32,416 nt of DNA from contig JAGKWX010000021.1 in assembly GCA_021151585.1 (NCBI GenBank), positions 1 to 32,416 of the forward strand, written 5' to 3'. The DNA is from Alphaproteobacteria bacterium (GTDB lineage Bacteria > Pseudomonadota > Gammaproteobacteria > JAGOUN01). Each line of letters starts with the position of its first letter. Within the stretch, counting starts at the first letter, position 1. Shown one piece after another: positions 24,437-32,416 of the stretch. The translations under genes were made by a program, and so were the position numbers. The notes under the pieces are model-generated. The model saw only the letters and a list, made by a program, of their open reading frames with translations, was not told the DNA's origin and did no database searches.

Positions 24437-26449
24437 ATGATCGATAGTTTGTTTAAGTTGACTTCTCCATTTCAACCCGCCGGCGATCAGCCCACGGCGA
24501 TTCGCGCTTTATCGCAAGGTTTACATGACGGCTTAATGTATCAAACGCTGTTAGGCGTAACAGGTTCGGGTAAAACATTTTCTATCGCTCATGTGATTCA
24601 AGAAGTGCAGCGCCCAACAATCATTATGGCGCCAAATAAAACGCTAGCCGCGCAATTATATGGTGAATTCAAAGCATTTTTCCCACATAATGCCGTCGAA
24701 TATTTTGTTTCCTATTATGATTACTACCAGCCAGAAGCCTATGTGCCAGCATCTGATACCTTTATTGAAAAAGATGCTTCAATTAATGAGCACATCGAGC
24801 AAATGCGTTTATCAGCGACCAAAGCCTTAATGGAGCGCAAAGATGTCATCGTTGTCGCCACCGTTTCGGCAATTTATGGTTTGGGTGACCCGAAATCCTA
24901 TTTAAAAATGGTTTTGCATCTTGATCGTGATGAGAAGATGGATATCACCAAATTGTTACGACGTTTGGCCGAATTGCAATATTCTCGTAATGATACAGAT
25001 TTTCGACGCGCAACATTTCGAGTTCGTGGTGATGTTGTCGATATATTTCCAGCAGAATCGGATAAGGCCGCGGTACGTGTCAGTTTATTCGATGATGTCA
25101 TTGAGTCACTCGCTCTATTTGATCCACTCACTGGTGAAATTTTACAAAAATTACCACGAATTACCATATTTCCGAAATCACATTACGTTACGCCGCGTCA
25201 AACAGTGTTAGATACGATTGAGCAAATCAAAGCAGATTTAAAAATTCGTTTGGAACAATTACGCAATCTAAATAAACTTGTCGAAGCGCAACGTTTAGAA
25301 GAGCGTACGCGTTTTGATATCGAAATGATGGTGGAGGTCGGATATTGTTCTGGTATTGAAAATTATTCGCGATATCTTTCAGGTCGCGAGCCAGGAGAAG
25401 CGCCGCCAACACTGATTGACTATTTGCCTAATAATGCATTAATGGTGATTGATGAGTCGCATGTCACCATCCCTCAAATCGGCGGCATGTATAAAGGCGA
25501 TCGTTCACGTAAAGAAACATTAGTCGAATTTGGATTTCGTTTACCTTCAGCATTAGATAATCGTCCCTTGCGTTTTGATGAATTTGAAAAACTCATGCCG
25601 CAAACTATTTTTGTATCGGCAACGCCGGCCAATTATGAAGCCGAGCATGCCTCACAAATTGCTGAACAAATTGTTCGACCGACAGGATTAATCGATCCTG
25701 AAGTGGAAGTTCGCCCTGTGGCAACGCAAGTGGATGATGTTTTATCGGAAATTAATTTACGTGTTCAAATGGGAGATCGTGTTTTAGTAACAACATTAAC
25801 TAAACGGCTAGCTGAAGATTTAACAGAATATCTTGCTGATCACGGCGTCAAAGTGCGTTATTTGCATTCTGATATTGATACAGTTGAGCGCGTAGAAATT
25901 ATTCGCGATTTGCGTTTAGGATTATTTGATGTTCTGGTTGGTATTAATCTTTTACGCGAAGGTTTAGATATGCCAGAGGTTTCGCTAGTCGCGATTTTAG
26001 ATGCAGATAAAGAAGGATTTTTGCGCTCTGAAAGATCGCTTATTCAAACAATAGGTCGTGCAGCGAGACATGTTCGTGGTAAAGCCATTTTATATGCTGA
26101 TAAAATAACAGGATCGATGCGACGTGCGATGGACGAAACAGAACGTCGTCGTGAAAAACAGATTGCTTATAATCAAAAAAATAATATCACGCCGAAAAGC
26201 GTTGAAAAAGCGATTCATGATGTTATGGATGGTGTGCAAAGTAAAAAGGCTGCATCATCTAATCCAAGAAACATGGCAGCGCAAACTGTTGCAGAGTATG
26301 ACGTTGCCCTGACTCCACAAGCACTGAAGAAAAAAATTGCTGAATTAGAAGCGCTGATGTATAAACATGCTAAGAATTTAGAATTTGAAGAAGCTGCAAA
26401 GGTTCGAGATCAGTTGCAACGCTTGTATCAGAAAAATTATGGGGCTTAA
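24437..26449 (+). CDS. uvrB: Excinuclease ABC subunit B
   Basis: UvrB is the damage-verifying helicase-like subunit of nucleotide excision repair. The 670-residue protein has Walker A GVTGSGKT (40-47) and the beta-hairpin region SYYDYYQPEAYVPASD (about 92-107) used to probe damaged DNA. The helicase motif VIDESH is near residue 337, motif VI reads QTIGRAARHVRGK, and a C-terminal UVR domain (about 630-665, LEFEEAAKVRDQLQRL) binds UvrC/UvrA. It is full length. No LexA-type CTG-N10-CAG operator is visible in the 105-bp upstream region, so SOS control is not evident; a TATAGT at 24406-24411 may be its -10. The thioesterase gene follows after 2 bp. Confidence 0.97.
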   Translation: MIDSLFKLTSPFQPAGDQPTAIRALSQGLHDGLMYQTLLGVTGSGKTFSIAHVIQEVQRPTIIMAPNKTLAAQLYGEFKAFFPHNAVEYFVSYYDYYQPEAYVPASDTFIEKDASINEHIEQMRLSATKALMERKDVIVVATVSAIYGLGDPKSYLKMVLHLDRDEKMDITKLLRRLAELQYSRNDTDFRRATFRVRGDVVDIFPAESDKAAVRVSLFDDVIESLALFDPLTGEILQKLPRITIFPKSHYVTPRQTVLDTIEQIKADLKIRLEQLRNLNKLVEAQRLEERTRFDIEMMVEVGYCSGIENYSRYLSGREPGEAPPTLIDYLPNNALMVIDESHVTIPQIGGMYKGDRSRKETLVEFGFRLPSALDNRPLRFDEFEKLMPQTIFVSATPANYEAEHASQIAEQIVRPTGLIDPEVEVRPVATQVDDVLSEINLRVQMGDRVLVTTLTKRLAEDLTEYLADHGVKVRYLHSDIDTVERVEIIRDLRLGLFDVLVGINLLREGLDMPEVSLVAILDADKEGFLRSERSLIQTIGRAARHVRGKAILYADKITGSMRRAMDETERRREKQIAYNQKNNITPKSVEKAIHDVMDGVQSKKAASSNPRNMAAQTVAEYDVALTPQALKKKIAELEALMYKHAKNLEFEEAAKVRDQLQRLYQKNYGA

Positions 26450-26451
26450 TT

Positions 26452-26877
26452 ATGTCTATTTGGTTTCAACATTTTACATTAGAAGACATTCAAGATCGCA
26501 ATCACGCCACTTTAGTGAGCCATGTCGATATTGAATTCACCGAAATAGGTGATGATTATCTTAAAGCAACAATGCCTGTTTCAGAAAAAACTCAGCAATA
26601 TATGGGGATTTTACACGGTGGCGCTTCTTGCGTTTTGGCAGAAACAATTGGCAGTGTGGCAGCGAATTGTGTCATTGATCATTCCAAGTATCGTGCAGTG
26701 GGACAGGAGATTAGTGCCAGCCACTTGCGCCCCGTTCCAAACGGTCAAATAGTTACAGGGCTCGCAAAGCCTTTGCATCTGGGTAAACGCTCGCATGTCT
26801 GGGAAATTAAAATATATAATCCAGCGGGAAAAATGACATGTATTTCGCGGTTAACCATGGCTGTTATTGATGCTTAA
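26452..26877 (+). CDS. Hotdog-fold acyl-CoA thioesterase (PaaI/YdiI type)
   Basis: The 141-residue protein matches the PaaI/YdiI/MenI-like hotdog thioesterases, which hydrolyse acyl- or aroyl-CoA thioesters. The family core is seen as GILHGGASCVLAETIGS, with H55-G56-G57 and the catalytic carboxylate E64 on the central helix. The later strands EISASHLRPVPNGQIVTG and HVWEIKIYNPAGKMTCISRLTMAV are also typical. Its ATG is 2 bp after the uvrB stop, so the genes are co-transcribed, though no functional link to repair is known. The substrate cannot be told from sequence. Confidence 0.93.
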   Translation: MSIWFQHFTLEDIQDRNHATLVSHVDIEFTEIGDDYLKATMPVSEKTQQYMGILHGGASCVLAETIGSVAANCVIDHSKYRAVGQEISASHLRPVPNGQIVTGLAKPLHLGKRSHVWEIKIYNPAGKMTCISRLTMAVIDA

Positions 26878-26950
26878 CATTTATTAAATTAAGCCGTTGC
26901 TTGTGGTGCTTTTAATATAGCTGTGAATCGTCTCCCACACATATCCATGT

Positions 26951-27091
26951 TCAGCTGAATTGTTGAACTACATTTATCAGTCGAAAGAATAAAAATACTA
27001 CTGCGACAACAGCATTTGAAACACTAGCAGCAAAGGCGCAAGTAACAAGCTTCAGTCTGTTTGTAGTATCGAAAATGGTGCTTGGTTGCAC
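26951..27091 (-). CDS. Possible 46-residue single-helix membrane protein
   Basis: A GTG-started frame encodes 46 residues with a polar N-terminus and one long hydrophobic segment (LVTCAFAASVSNAVVAVVFL, running on to FFRLI), ending QQFS. The frame is open upstream to about 27154, so it could also be the tail of a decayed gene. No clear Shine-Dalgarno is seen, and no homologue is recognised. It lies antisense in the leader region of the giant gene. Small toxins and membrane peptides look like this, but chance is quite possible. Confidence 0.2.
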   Translation of the reverse strand: MQPSTIFDTTNRLKLVTCAFAASVSNAVVAVVFLFFRLINVVQQFS

Positions 27092-27173
27092 GCTGGGTAG
27101 CTGATTAACCCCTTGATTGTTCGTAACGAAAAACCAGTATCCGTAAAATTTTCAACAAAAGCTGCATATTTTA

Positions 27174-27202
27174 TTGACAGCAAAAACCATTTCAATTACA
27201 AA
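27174..27202 (+). promoter_or_regulatory. Sigma-70-like promoter for the giant gene
   Basis: A perfect -35 TTGACA (27174-27179) is followed after 17 bp by TACAAA (27197-27202, four of six consensus bases). It would start transcription about 60 bp upstream of the ATG at 27272. The spacing and perfect -35 make it the best promoter candidate in the 394-bp spacer. Confidence 0.5.
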
Positions 27203-27271
27203 TAGACTAATTTTAAACCCAATCCCCTAAAAACGCTCCCATATTCATTTCAATTAATAAGGAATATCTAT

Positions 27272-30200
27272 ATGTTTAATCAATCGCAGTTACCTATCGA
27301 TGCTGATGACATGCCAGTAGTGTTTGATCATTTTTTGAGCTTTCGCCGAGTAGTGAAATCAGCTAACTTTGATCCGCAATGGCTAATGCAGTATCCAAGC
27401 GATTTCGTGTTGTGTTTAGCCGAGGACAGCAAGCAATTAACCCTCTATTGGCGTGAACAGCAAGGTATTCAGCAAGAAATTCATTTATTAAGGCGCCTCT
27501 CTAACGATATTCAACGGTTTGTACTCGATAAAAAGGTACTGCAATCAGAAGATGATCAGCTTCTGAGAAGCCTAATGCATTGTCGTCGTGTGCAATCGGA
27601 TCTGGTTTATCATTCCAATGCAAGGCTTTTTTTAGAGACGCTGCTGGCTGATTTTCGCGGGGAATTAAATTATTTGCGTGGCCATGCGCATAGCCGGTCC
27701 GGGGCGCGTGAAACGCTCCTGGGGACGCAAGCTAATGAGATTTATCGAAATTTACGTCACACACATTCATATGATGAGATTCCTGAGCCTAATGATTTGC
27801 TAGTTCAAGAGTCCGCCACACACAATCATTTTCTCATAGAGGACATGCGTAAGGCGGGGATGCTTTTTCTACAAATTTTGTCTGAACAAGAGTATGCCTG
27901 GGACCAGCTGAATGAAGATGAAGTTGAACAGCTGGCTGTCAGTGGGGTGGATCGGGTTTTGGAGTATATGACCTGCCCCAATACGATGGGTTATCTTCCC
28001 TCCTGGTCGCCTATCCATTATCTCCTTGGTTTGATCGAAGGGGATGGTCGACGTTGGGCATTTAGTTTATTAACCACGAGCATTATTTCTTCTCATGTAC
28101 AAAATTCCCCTAGCATTGAAGCGTTTTATGCATTGGATCCAAAGGTCATTATGGATGCTTGGAGGCGGTATGCTGCTCAAGAAGAAATAGGGGTAGAACC
28201 GCTGGAGTATTTCTACGATCAGTTATACGATGAAGTCAGTGAATACAGTAGTGAGCAACATAGGATTGTAGATGCTGGGATAAAAGCATTGTCGGTAGCC
28301 TTGTTGCAGGCACGTTGTGAGGGCATGGAACAAAATAATCCGCTTTTGGCTAATTTAAAATTAGGTGTACACCGCATGCGGTATCGTGAGGTTGAATTTC
28401 CTAGCGACTTATTCGATCCGAAGCTCAGTTTACAAACGATGGTTTTACCGTATCCCCCTCTCATGCCGATGGTTGTGAATACTCAAGGAGCATCTCTTGC
28501 CTTAAATCAGTTTATGCAAACGCAGATACGTGGGCAAGTCGCGCCAGCAAACGGTTTTGCTTCATTTATCACTGCTTTTTTTCTTCCCATGACGCAATAC
28601 GGTTTGTTACGGGTTGGCCAGGGGTATGAGAAAGAGGCTGAGCAATTAGTGTGGTCAGCGTTACAGAACTCACGAAGCAACGAATTCCAATATTATACAC
28701 CCTTCGTGATTCGTGTATCTGAGTTAGTCTCCCTAAAGCTAGATTATACCCAACCTTTCTTGCCGCAATATTTTCAACAAGCGTTAGGTTACACCGCTCG
28801 GGGGGTGCAACACTTAAAAACTCATTACCGTTTTTTCTTTTTGTTGGTTGGTTTAGACAGTCGGGTGGAATTAGCCGCCAATGAGGCGCCTTTGTTTAGG
28901 GGGCTGTTAGATCGTTTGTATGCTGGCGAAGAAACCAGTGATTGGCCAGCCTGTAAAGTTCTTTTTTTTGCTAGCCCTCAGTATCAACCAGCCCCACGTC
29001 GACGCAGCACCGCTATTGTTGAAGCGACACTTTCCCTTACCGTGCCGTCTACGCAGGTAGCACAGGTTGTTGCTCAAGGACCTATTCATGAGTCAATCAA
29101 CTGGGTGTACGCGAATCTCGAGCGATTGAGTCCGATGATGCAAGCTTTTGACATGACTGCGCAAGATACCTTTGTCCCCCCTGCGGCGACGCATGCTAAA
29201 TTATCCATCGTATTAATGAATGTTGTCCTAATGTTGCGGCCTTATTTAGAGAATATTTCCCAGGATGATTGGCCGAATAATCGCCATGCCTTATTTGCCT
29301 TTGCTTTTCGGCAAGTATTAGGAGAAAACTACCGCACCTTCTATCCTCGTTTACAGCAATTAGCGTTAACGCTTTTTCAACGTAAACAGATGGCGTTGGA
29401 AGAAGCAGCCGCCACTACTGAAAAACTTGACGCTTGGCCGATTATTTCAGTAGAAGAGATTTATCGTCATGATCAGGTTTTTTATCGCTATACCTTTAAT
29501 GAAGCCAGTGCGCGTGATTATTTGATTGCCGAAGCGCTGTGGCAGCAACGCTATGCGGCTTCGCATAACCCCGAGACATTGTTGTGGAATCAAGCAATTC
29601 TCGCCAACGAATATCCCTGGGTATTGTATTTTGTGGTGGAGAAACTACGCCACAGCGATTCGCGGTTACTCGAAGCGACGTTTTTATATCGACGCTGGGT
29701 GGCGAATGGCTCTTTGTTGCAATGGGAATCAGCGTTTCATAATGTTAAGCATCTTTTAGACCATAGTAGATTTGCTCCAGAAGAAAAATCACGTTTTCAG
29801 CAAGCACCCCAGTACCCATTATTAGGGCAACTAGCTCCTGCGGAAGACGAAGCGCAGCAAGTAGCATTAATTGTCCGAAATCTACCCGGGTCAATTCGTT
29901 CACAGCTGGCGGGCAATTCTGCGTTTTTACAGGCTACAACAGCAGAAGTAGTCGCGAAAATCCATCTCTGCGAGCAGTTTTTAGTGGTACGAGCCCATCG
30001 TTATTTACGTTATGCGCAAAAATTCTCGCGTGGTCAAGGGATTTTTTATGCGCCATTTTTAGCCCCATATGGGCATAGCGGGGGAATTACTGCCGCTTCG
30101 CCGAGATACCATGATGACGCACGACTATTGCAGCAAGAGCGTCACTTCATTGCAGTCAATTCGGTGGATCAACGCCTGGGAAGCAAATTACTTGATTCCG

Positions 30201-32416
30201 TCTACGCTGCGATAGAGACGGCAAGCCCAGACAGCGTGGATTACATTTACCTCATGCTGCCGCAGCAGGTGGGCTTGGAGCAGCGCAAGCTAGGTGTTGT
30301 TCAATCGCGCTTAAGCGACGTCATTGCTTTATTGTCGGCAGAAAGGGATTATGTGGAGGAATTACGAACCGTTAAGTGGATACAGCATAATGCAGATAAA
30401 GCACGAGCTCGTGCGGATGCCTTAAAACGATGGCAAGCTCATCAGCGTGATCGCCAGCCCATTTGGCTAGACAATAAAATAGCCGAGTATACGGCGGAAT
30501 GTTGGCGTTTAGGACGTTGGTTCACGCTTGAAGGGGTAGAGGTAGAAGCTAATTTGTTCACGGTCACGGCGCGGGTTGGGCACTATAAAAACTGCTTACG
30601 TAATAAACTGCAGCAATTTAATGTCTCAGTCCCGGCTGTTATCAATGATCAGACCCGTAATAATCATTGTCTCGATGAAGTGCTGATAGAGGTCTTAAAT
30701 GAGATTGACAACGCCCTTATTTTACATAGGCAAAAGATAGCAGAGCTTGCCGAGAACAAAAATCCGAATATTCAGCAGGAGATAGCCGGGCGTTATCTAG
30801 TGTTACTCAAAACGGTATTGGGTACAGCTCACTCATTACCGTCCATGGTAGAGCTACAACAATTGCTGAAAGCAGGCGGTATCGACGGCTTAATTGCGGA
30901 GTTCAATCATCGCTTTCGCCCGATACAAGTGACCGACCTAGGTGACCACTTCTTAGCCCAAGTATCACAACAACTCACTCACGACATCGATCAGTGGTTT
31001 AGGGAAGAAAACGGAGCGGCGCCGTTTGCTGGCTGGGCAGATATTCAACAGCAATGGCGTAATACTCACAAAGACGTTAAACAATACATCATCTGGAGTA
31101 TTCGTACGGGACAGGATGAGATGCTAAATGACTGTTTGCGTCAGAGTTTTAAGCGGGTGATTAATGGGGCAGGGGATGATTTTTACCTAATGTTCGTGAA
31201 TACTGCCTATGAAATCAGAGCTAGGGTCATTACGCGCTGTATTGAGCAATGGGTACTGACGCAATCCTTAACCGCACTCACGGTTTGGGAAGCCTTATCG
31301 ATAGCAGAAAAAGGCAAGATCTTCCAAGTCTTTGACGGGTACTGCCGAGAAACTGGCACGACGTCGATTGATCCCTTATTGGTCATCTTTGACCAATATC
31401 CTGGTTTGCTATTATCACCTTCGACTGATTATCTCGGCCGTTATCTACGCTTTGGATTGTCTGTCGATGCAGCTTCAGTCAATAAAAATCCGTTGTTATT
31501 GGCAGCCTTAGAAAAATTGGTCCAGCTTAAGGCCGTCGTGCCGACCCAGGCGTTCTTGATTACTTACAAAATCATTAAATATTTGATTAATCTAGGTGCA
31601 GCGGTTAGCATTTCGAGCACCCTAGCAAGGGATCAAGATTCGCTCGCTAATTATGTCAATACGCAATATCAAAATAATCAAAATAATGCCTATTGGCACA
31701 AGATTAAATTAGTGGTGCAGATGATCTCTCGATGGGAAACCGATCCCACAGCGGAAAGCAGGTACCATGTTATCTTACAAAAAATGGGAAATTTAGTGGT
31801 GCGCTATGAACAACAGTTTTTTGCTGACAACTGGGTGACACAGATCGGTCGTTGGTTACGTTCGGCCACGATACAGCAGGATCGTGAACAAAGTATTCCA
31901 CGCTACTTAAAATGCATAGAAACCTTGCGGCATGACCTGTTCGATATACGAGAAGGATTAGAGGCCATCAAAAATATTGCCTATAACAGTCCGCAACGGA
32001 TGGGTATGGGACGCTTGCATGGGGGTATATTAAAACTTGCTGAGGAGTGCCTAAAATTATTGCCATCGCAAGCTGAATTAATTGCCGTTACTAGAGGAAA
32101 TGCGACTTCACATGGTGTATCATTCGACGCAGAGCAGCCTCGGCTCGTTGGTCAGGAACAGACACTTGCTGCTGAGAATCATCCACCGTCTCCAATAGGG
32201 CAAGGAGCAGTGACTGCAATGCCTGTCGGTCCAGAAGGACAAGAGGCGGCAGAGCAACGTATTGCAGTAGCAGAGCAACGCATCTTAAGCTTAGCGGCAG
32301 AAAAAGTGGAAGCAGATCAACGCATCTTAAGCTTAACGGCAGAAAGAGAGGCGGCAGAGCAACGCTTAGCGGCAGAAAAAGAGGCGGCAGATCAAGCGCG
32401 CCTGGCGGCAGAGCAA
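27272..32416 (+). CDS. Giant effector-like protein with C-terminal coiled coil, 3' end outside window
   Basis: From the ATG at 27272, with a good Shine-Dalgarno (AAGGA, 8 nt spacing), an unbroken frame of 1,715 codons runs to the window edge. I do not recognise the family. Residues 1-~1610 read as a soluble, mostly helical protein rich in Leu, Gln, Arg and aromatic residues. It has no signal peptide, clear transmembrane helix or known catalytic motif (no P-loop, kinase or protease signature seen). About 1,611-1,657 is a Pro/Gly/Ala-rich linker. From ~1,658 to the edge the protein is a heptad coiled coil of EQRxxxLAAEKEAA type. Hand-sampled lines are 37-55% G+C, mostly near 50%, against roughly 28-40% for most lines sampled in nuo or uvrB, so recent acquisition is possible. 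Size, lone position and coiled coil suggest a type IV-secreted effector or surface/structural protein; neither is shown. Confidence 0.85.
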   Translation, partial: MFNQSQLPIDADDMPVVFDHFLSFRRVVKSANFDPQWLMQYPSDFVLCLAEDSKQLTLYWREQQGIQQEIHLLRRLSNDIQRFVLDKKVLQSEDDQLLRSLMHCRRVQSDLVYHSNARLFLETLLADFRGELNYLRGHAHSRSGARETLLGTQANEIYRNLRHTHSYDEIPEPNDLLVQESATHNHFLIEDMRKAGMLFLQILSEQEYAWDQLNEDEVEQLAVSGVDRVLEYMTCPNTMGYLPSWSPIHYLLGLIEGDGRRWAFSLLTTSIISSHVQNSPSIEAFYALDPKVIMDAWRRYAAQEEIGVEPLEYFYDQLYDEVSEYSSEQHRIVDAGIKALSVALLQARCEGMEQNNPLLANLKLGVHRMRYREVEFPSDLFDPKLSLQTMVLPYPPLMPMVVNTQGASLALNQFMQTQIRGQVAPANGFASFITAFFLPMTQYGLLRVGQGYEKEAEQLVWSALQNSRSNEFQYYTPFVIRVSELVSLKLDYTQPFLPQYFQQALGYTARGVQHLKTHYRFFFLLVGLDSRVELAANEAPLFRGLLDRLYAGEETSDWPACKVLFFASPQYQPAPRRRSTAIVEATLSLTVPSTQVAQVVAQGPIHESINWVYANLERLSPMMQAFDMTAQDTFVPPAATHAKLSIVLMNVVLMLRPYLENISQDDWPNNRHALFAFAFRQVLGENYRTFYPRLQQLALTLFQRKQMALEEAAATTEKLDAWPIISVEEIYRHDQVFYRYTFNEASARDYLIAEALWQQRYAASHNPETLLWNQAILANEYPWVLYFVVEKLRHSDSRLLEATFLYRRWVANGSLLQWESAFHNVKHLLDHSRFAPEEKSRFQQAPQYPLLGQLAPAEDEAQQVALIVRNLPGSIRSQLAGNSAFLQATTAEVVAKIHLCEQFLVVRAHRYLRYAQKFSRGQGIFYAPFLAPYGHSGGITAASPRYHDDARLLQQERHFIAVNSVDQRLGSKLLDSVYAAIETASPDSVDYIYLMLPQQVGLEQRKLGVVQSRLSDVIALLSAERDYVEELRTVKWIQHNADKARARADALKRWQAHQRDRQPIWLDNKIAEYTAECWRLGRWFTLEGVEVEANLFTVTARVGHYKNCLRNKLQQFNVSVPAVINDQTRNNHCLDEVLIEVLNEIDNALILHRQKIAELAENKNPNIQQEIAGRYLVLLKTVLGTAHSLPSMVELQQLLKAGGIDGLIAEFNHRFRPIQVTDLGDHFLAQVSQQLTHDIDQWFREENGAAPFAGWADIQQQWRNTHKDVKQYIIWSIRTGQDEMLNDCLRQSFKRVINGAGDDFYLMFVNTAYEIRARVITRCIEQWVLTQSLTALTVWEALSIAEKGKIFQVFDGYCRETGTTSIDPLLVIFDQYPGLLLSPSTDYLGRYLRFGLSVDAASVNKNPLLLAALEKLVQLKAVVPTQAFLITYKIIKYLINLGAAVSISSTLARDQDSLANYVNTQYQNNQNNAYWHKIKLVVQMISRWETDPTAESRYHVILQKMGNLVVRYEQQFFADNWVTQIGRWLRSATIQQDREQSIPRYLKCIETLRHDLFDIREGLEAIKNIAYNSPQRMGMGRLHGGILKLAEECLKLLPSQAELIAVTRGNATSHGVSFDAEQPRLVGQEQTLAAENHPPSPIGQGAVTAMPVGPEGQEAAEQRIAVAEQRILSLAAEKVEADQRILSLTAEREAAEQRLAAEKEAADQARLAAEQ
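32243..32416 (+). repeat. Coiled-coil-coding tandem repeat, 42-bp period in part
   Basis: Inside the giant gene the motif GCGGCAGAGCAACG and its variants recur in frame. Two near-identical units beginning CAACGCATCTTAAGCTTA start at 32276 and 32318, exactly 42 bp apart (14 codons, two heptads). Later units are shortened to GCGGCAGAAAAAGAG-type blocks. The protein reads as alternating AAEQR, AAEK and AADQ heptads. The array continues past the window end, so copy number is unknown. Confidence 0.8.

Larger units (their letters stand above)
26878..27271. other. Non-coding spacer before the giant gene
   Basis: This 394-bp stretch holds no substantial gene. It contains a small minus-strand frame (26951-27091), a plausible promoter (27174-27202) and the Shine-Dalgarno AAGGA (27259-27263), 8 nt before the giant gene's ATG. 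No convincing terminator for the uvrB-thioesterase pair is visible. No tRNA-like structure or long repeat was seen. Confidence 0.6.

Noticed and set aside
27272..29759. Small frames on both strands (for example 28219-28464, 28907-29089, 29526-29759) as separate genes
   Set aside because: They lie inside the unbroken 1,715-codon frame and have no recognisable protein features, so they are shadows of it.
1..32416. CRISPR arrays, tRNA or rRNA genes, insertion sequences, integrase genes
   Set aside because: None was recognised: no regularly spaced direct repeats outside the coiled-coil array, no cloverleaf, and no transposase or recombinase motifs.

Overview
The window looks like the chromosome of an AT-rich gammaproteobacterium, most plausibly a host-associated or intracellular member of the Legionellales/Coxiella-like group. 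This is inferred from gammaproteobacterial-type housekeeping proteins (NuoG-N, LptA/B, SucB, UvrB), low G+C, a eukaryotic-type protein kinase, and very large helical proteins of the effector-like kind. No 16S rRNA or other taxonomic marker is present.

Layout. 1-2823 (+) is the 3' part of a large helical protein of unknown function, with its 5' end outside the window. 2922-14496 (+) holds the distal respiratory complex I genes nuoG and nuoH-I-J-K-L-M-N. nuoG is cut off from nuoH by a complete Ser/Thr-kinase-like gene (5326-6696), and the place expected for nuoF is taken by the large unknown gene. 14649-15245 (+) is an orphan receiver-like protein with its own strong promoter. 15281-18606 (-) is a four-gene Mla-type phospholipid ABC transport operon: STAS-fused MlaE, MlaF, MlaD and an auxiliary lipoprotein. 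18843-21669 (-) is a compact lptA-lptB-hpf-hprK-EIIA(Man-type)-NPr operon without rpoN. 21900-23063 (+) is a solitary sucB. 23129-24331 (-) is an AspB-type aminotransferase. 24437-26877 (+) is uvrB plus a hotdog thioesterase. 27272 to the window end (+) is a giant frame of at least 1,715 codons. It has no stop inside the window, so stop-to-stop listings miss it. It is clearly richer in G+C than its neighbours and runs into a heptad-repeat coiled coil.

How the parts work together. The nuo genes build the membrane arm and part of the peripheral arm of NADH:quinone oxidoreductase. Mla and Lpt maintain the outer membrane. HprK, EIIA and NPr form a regulatory phosphorelay without sugar permeases in view. 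SucB feeds the TCA cycle, and UvrB does nucleotide-excision repair. Against this core stand four unfamiliar genes (large helical protein, kinase, receiver-like protein, giant coiled-coil protein). Three of them sit in or at the edge of the nuo operon, each preceded by AT-rich spacer DNA. They are the most likely lineage-specific, possibly host-directed, content.
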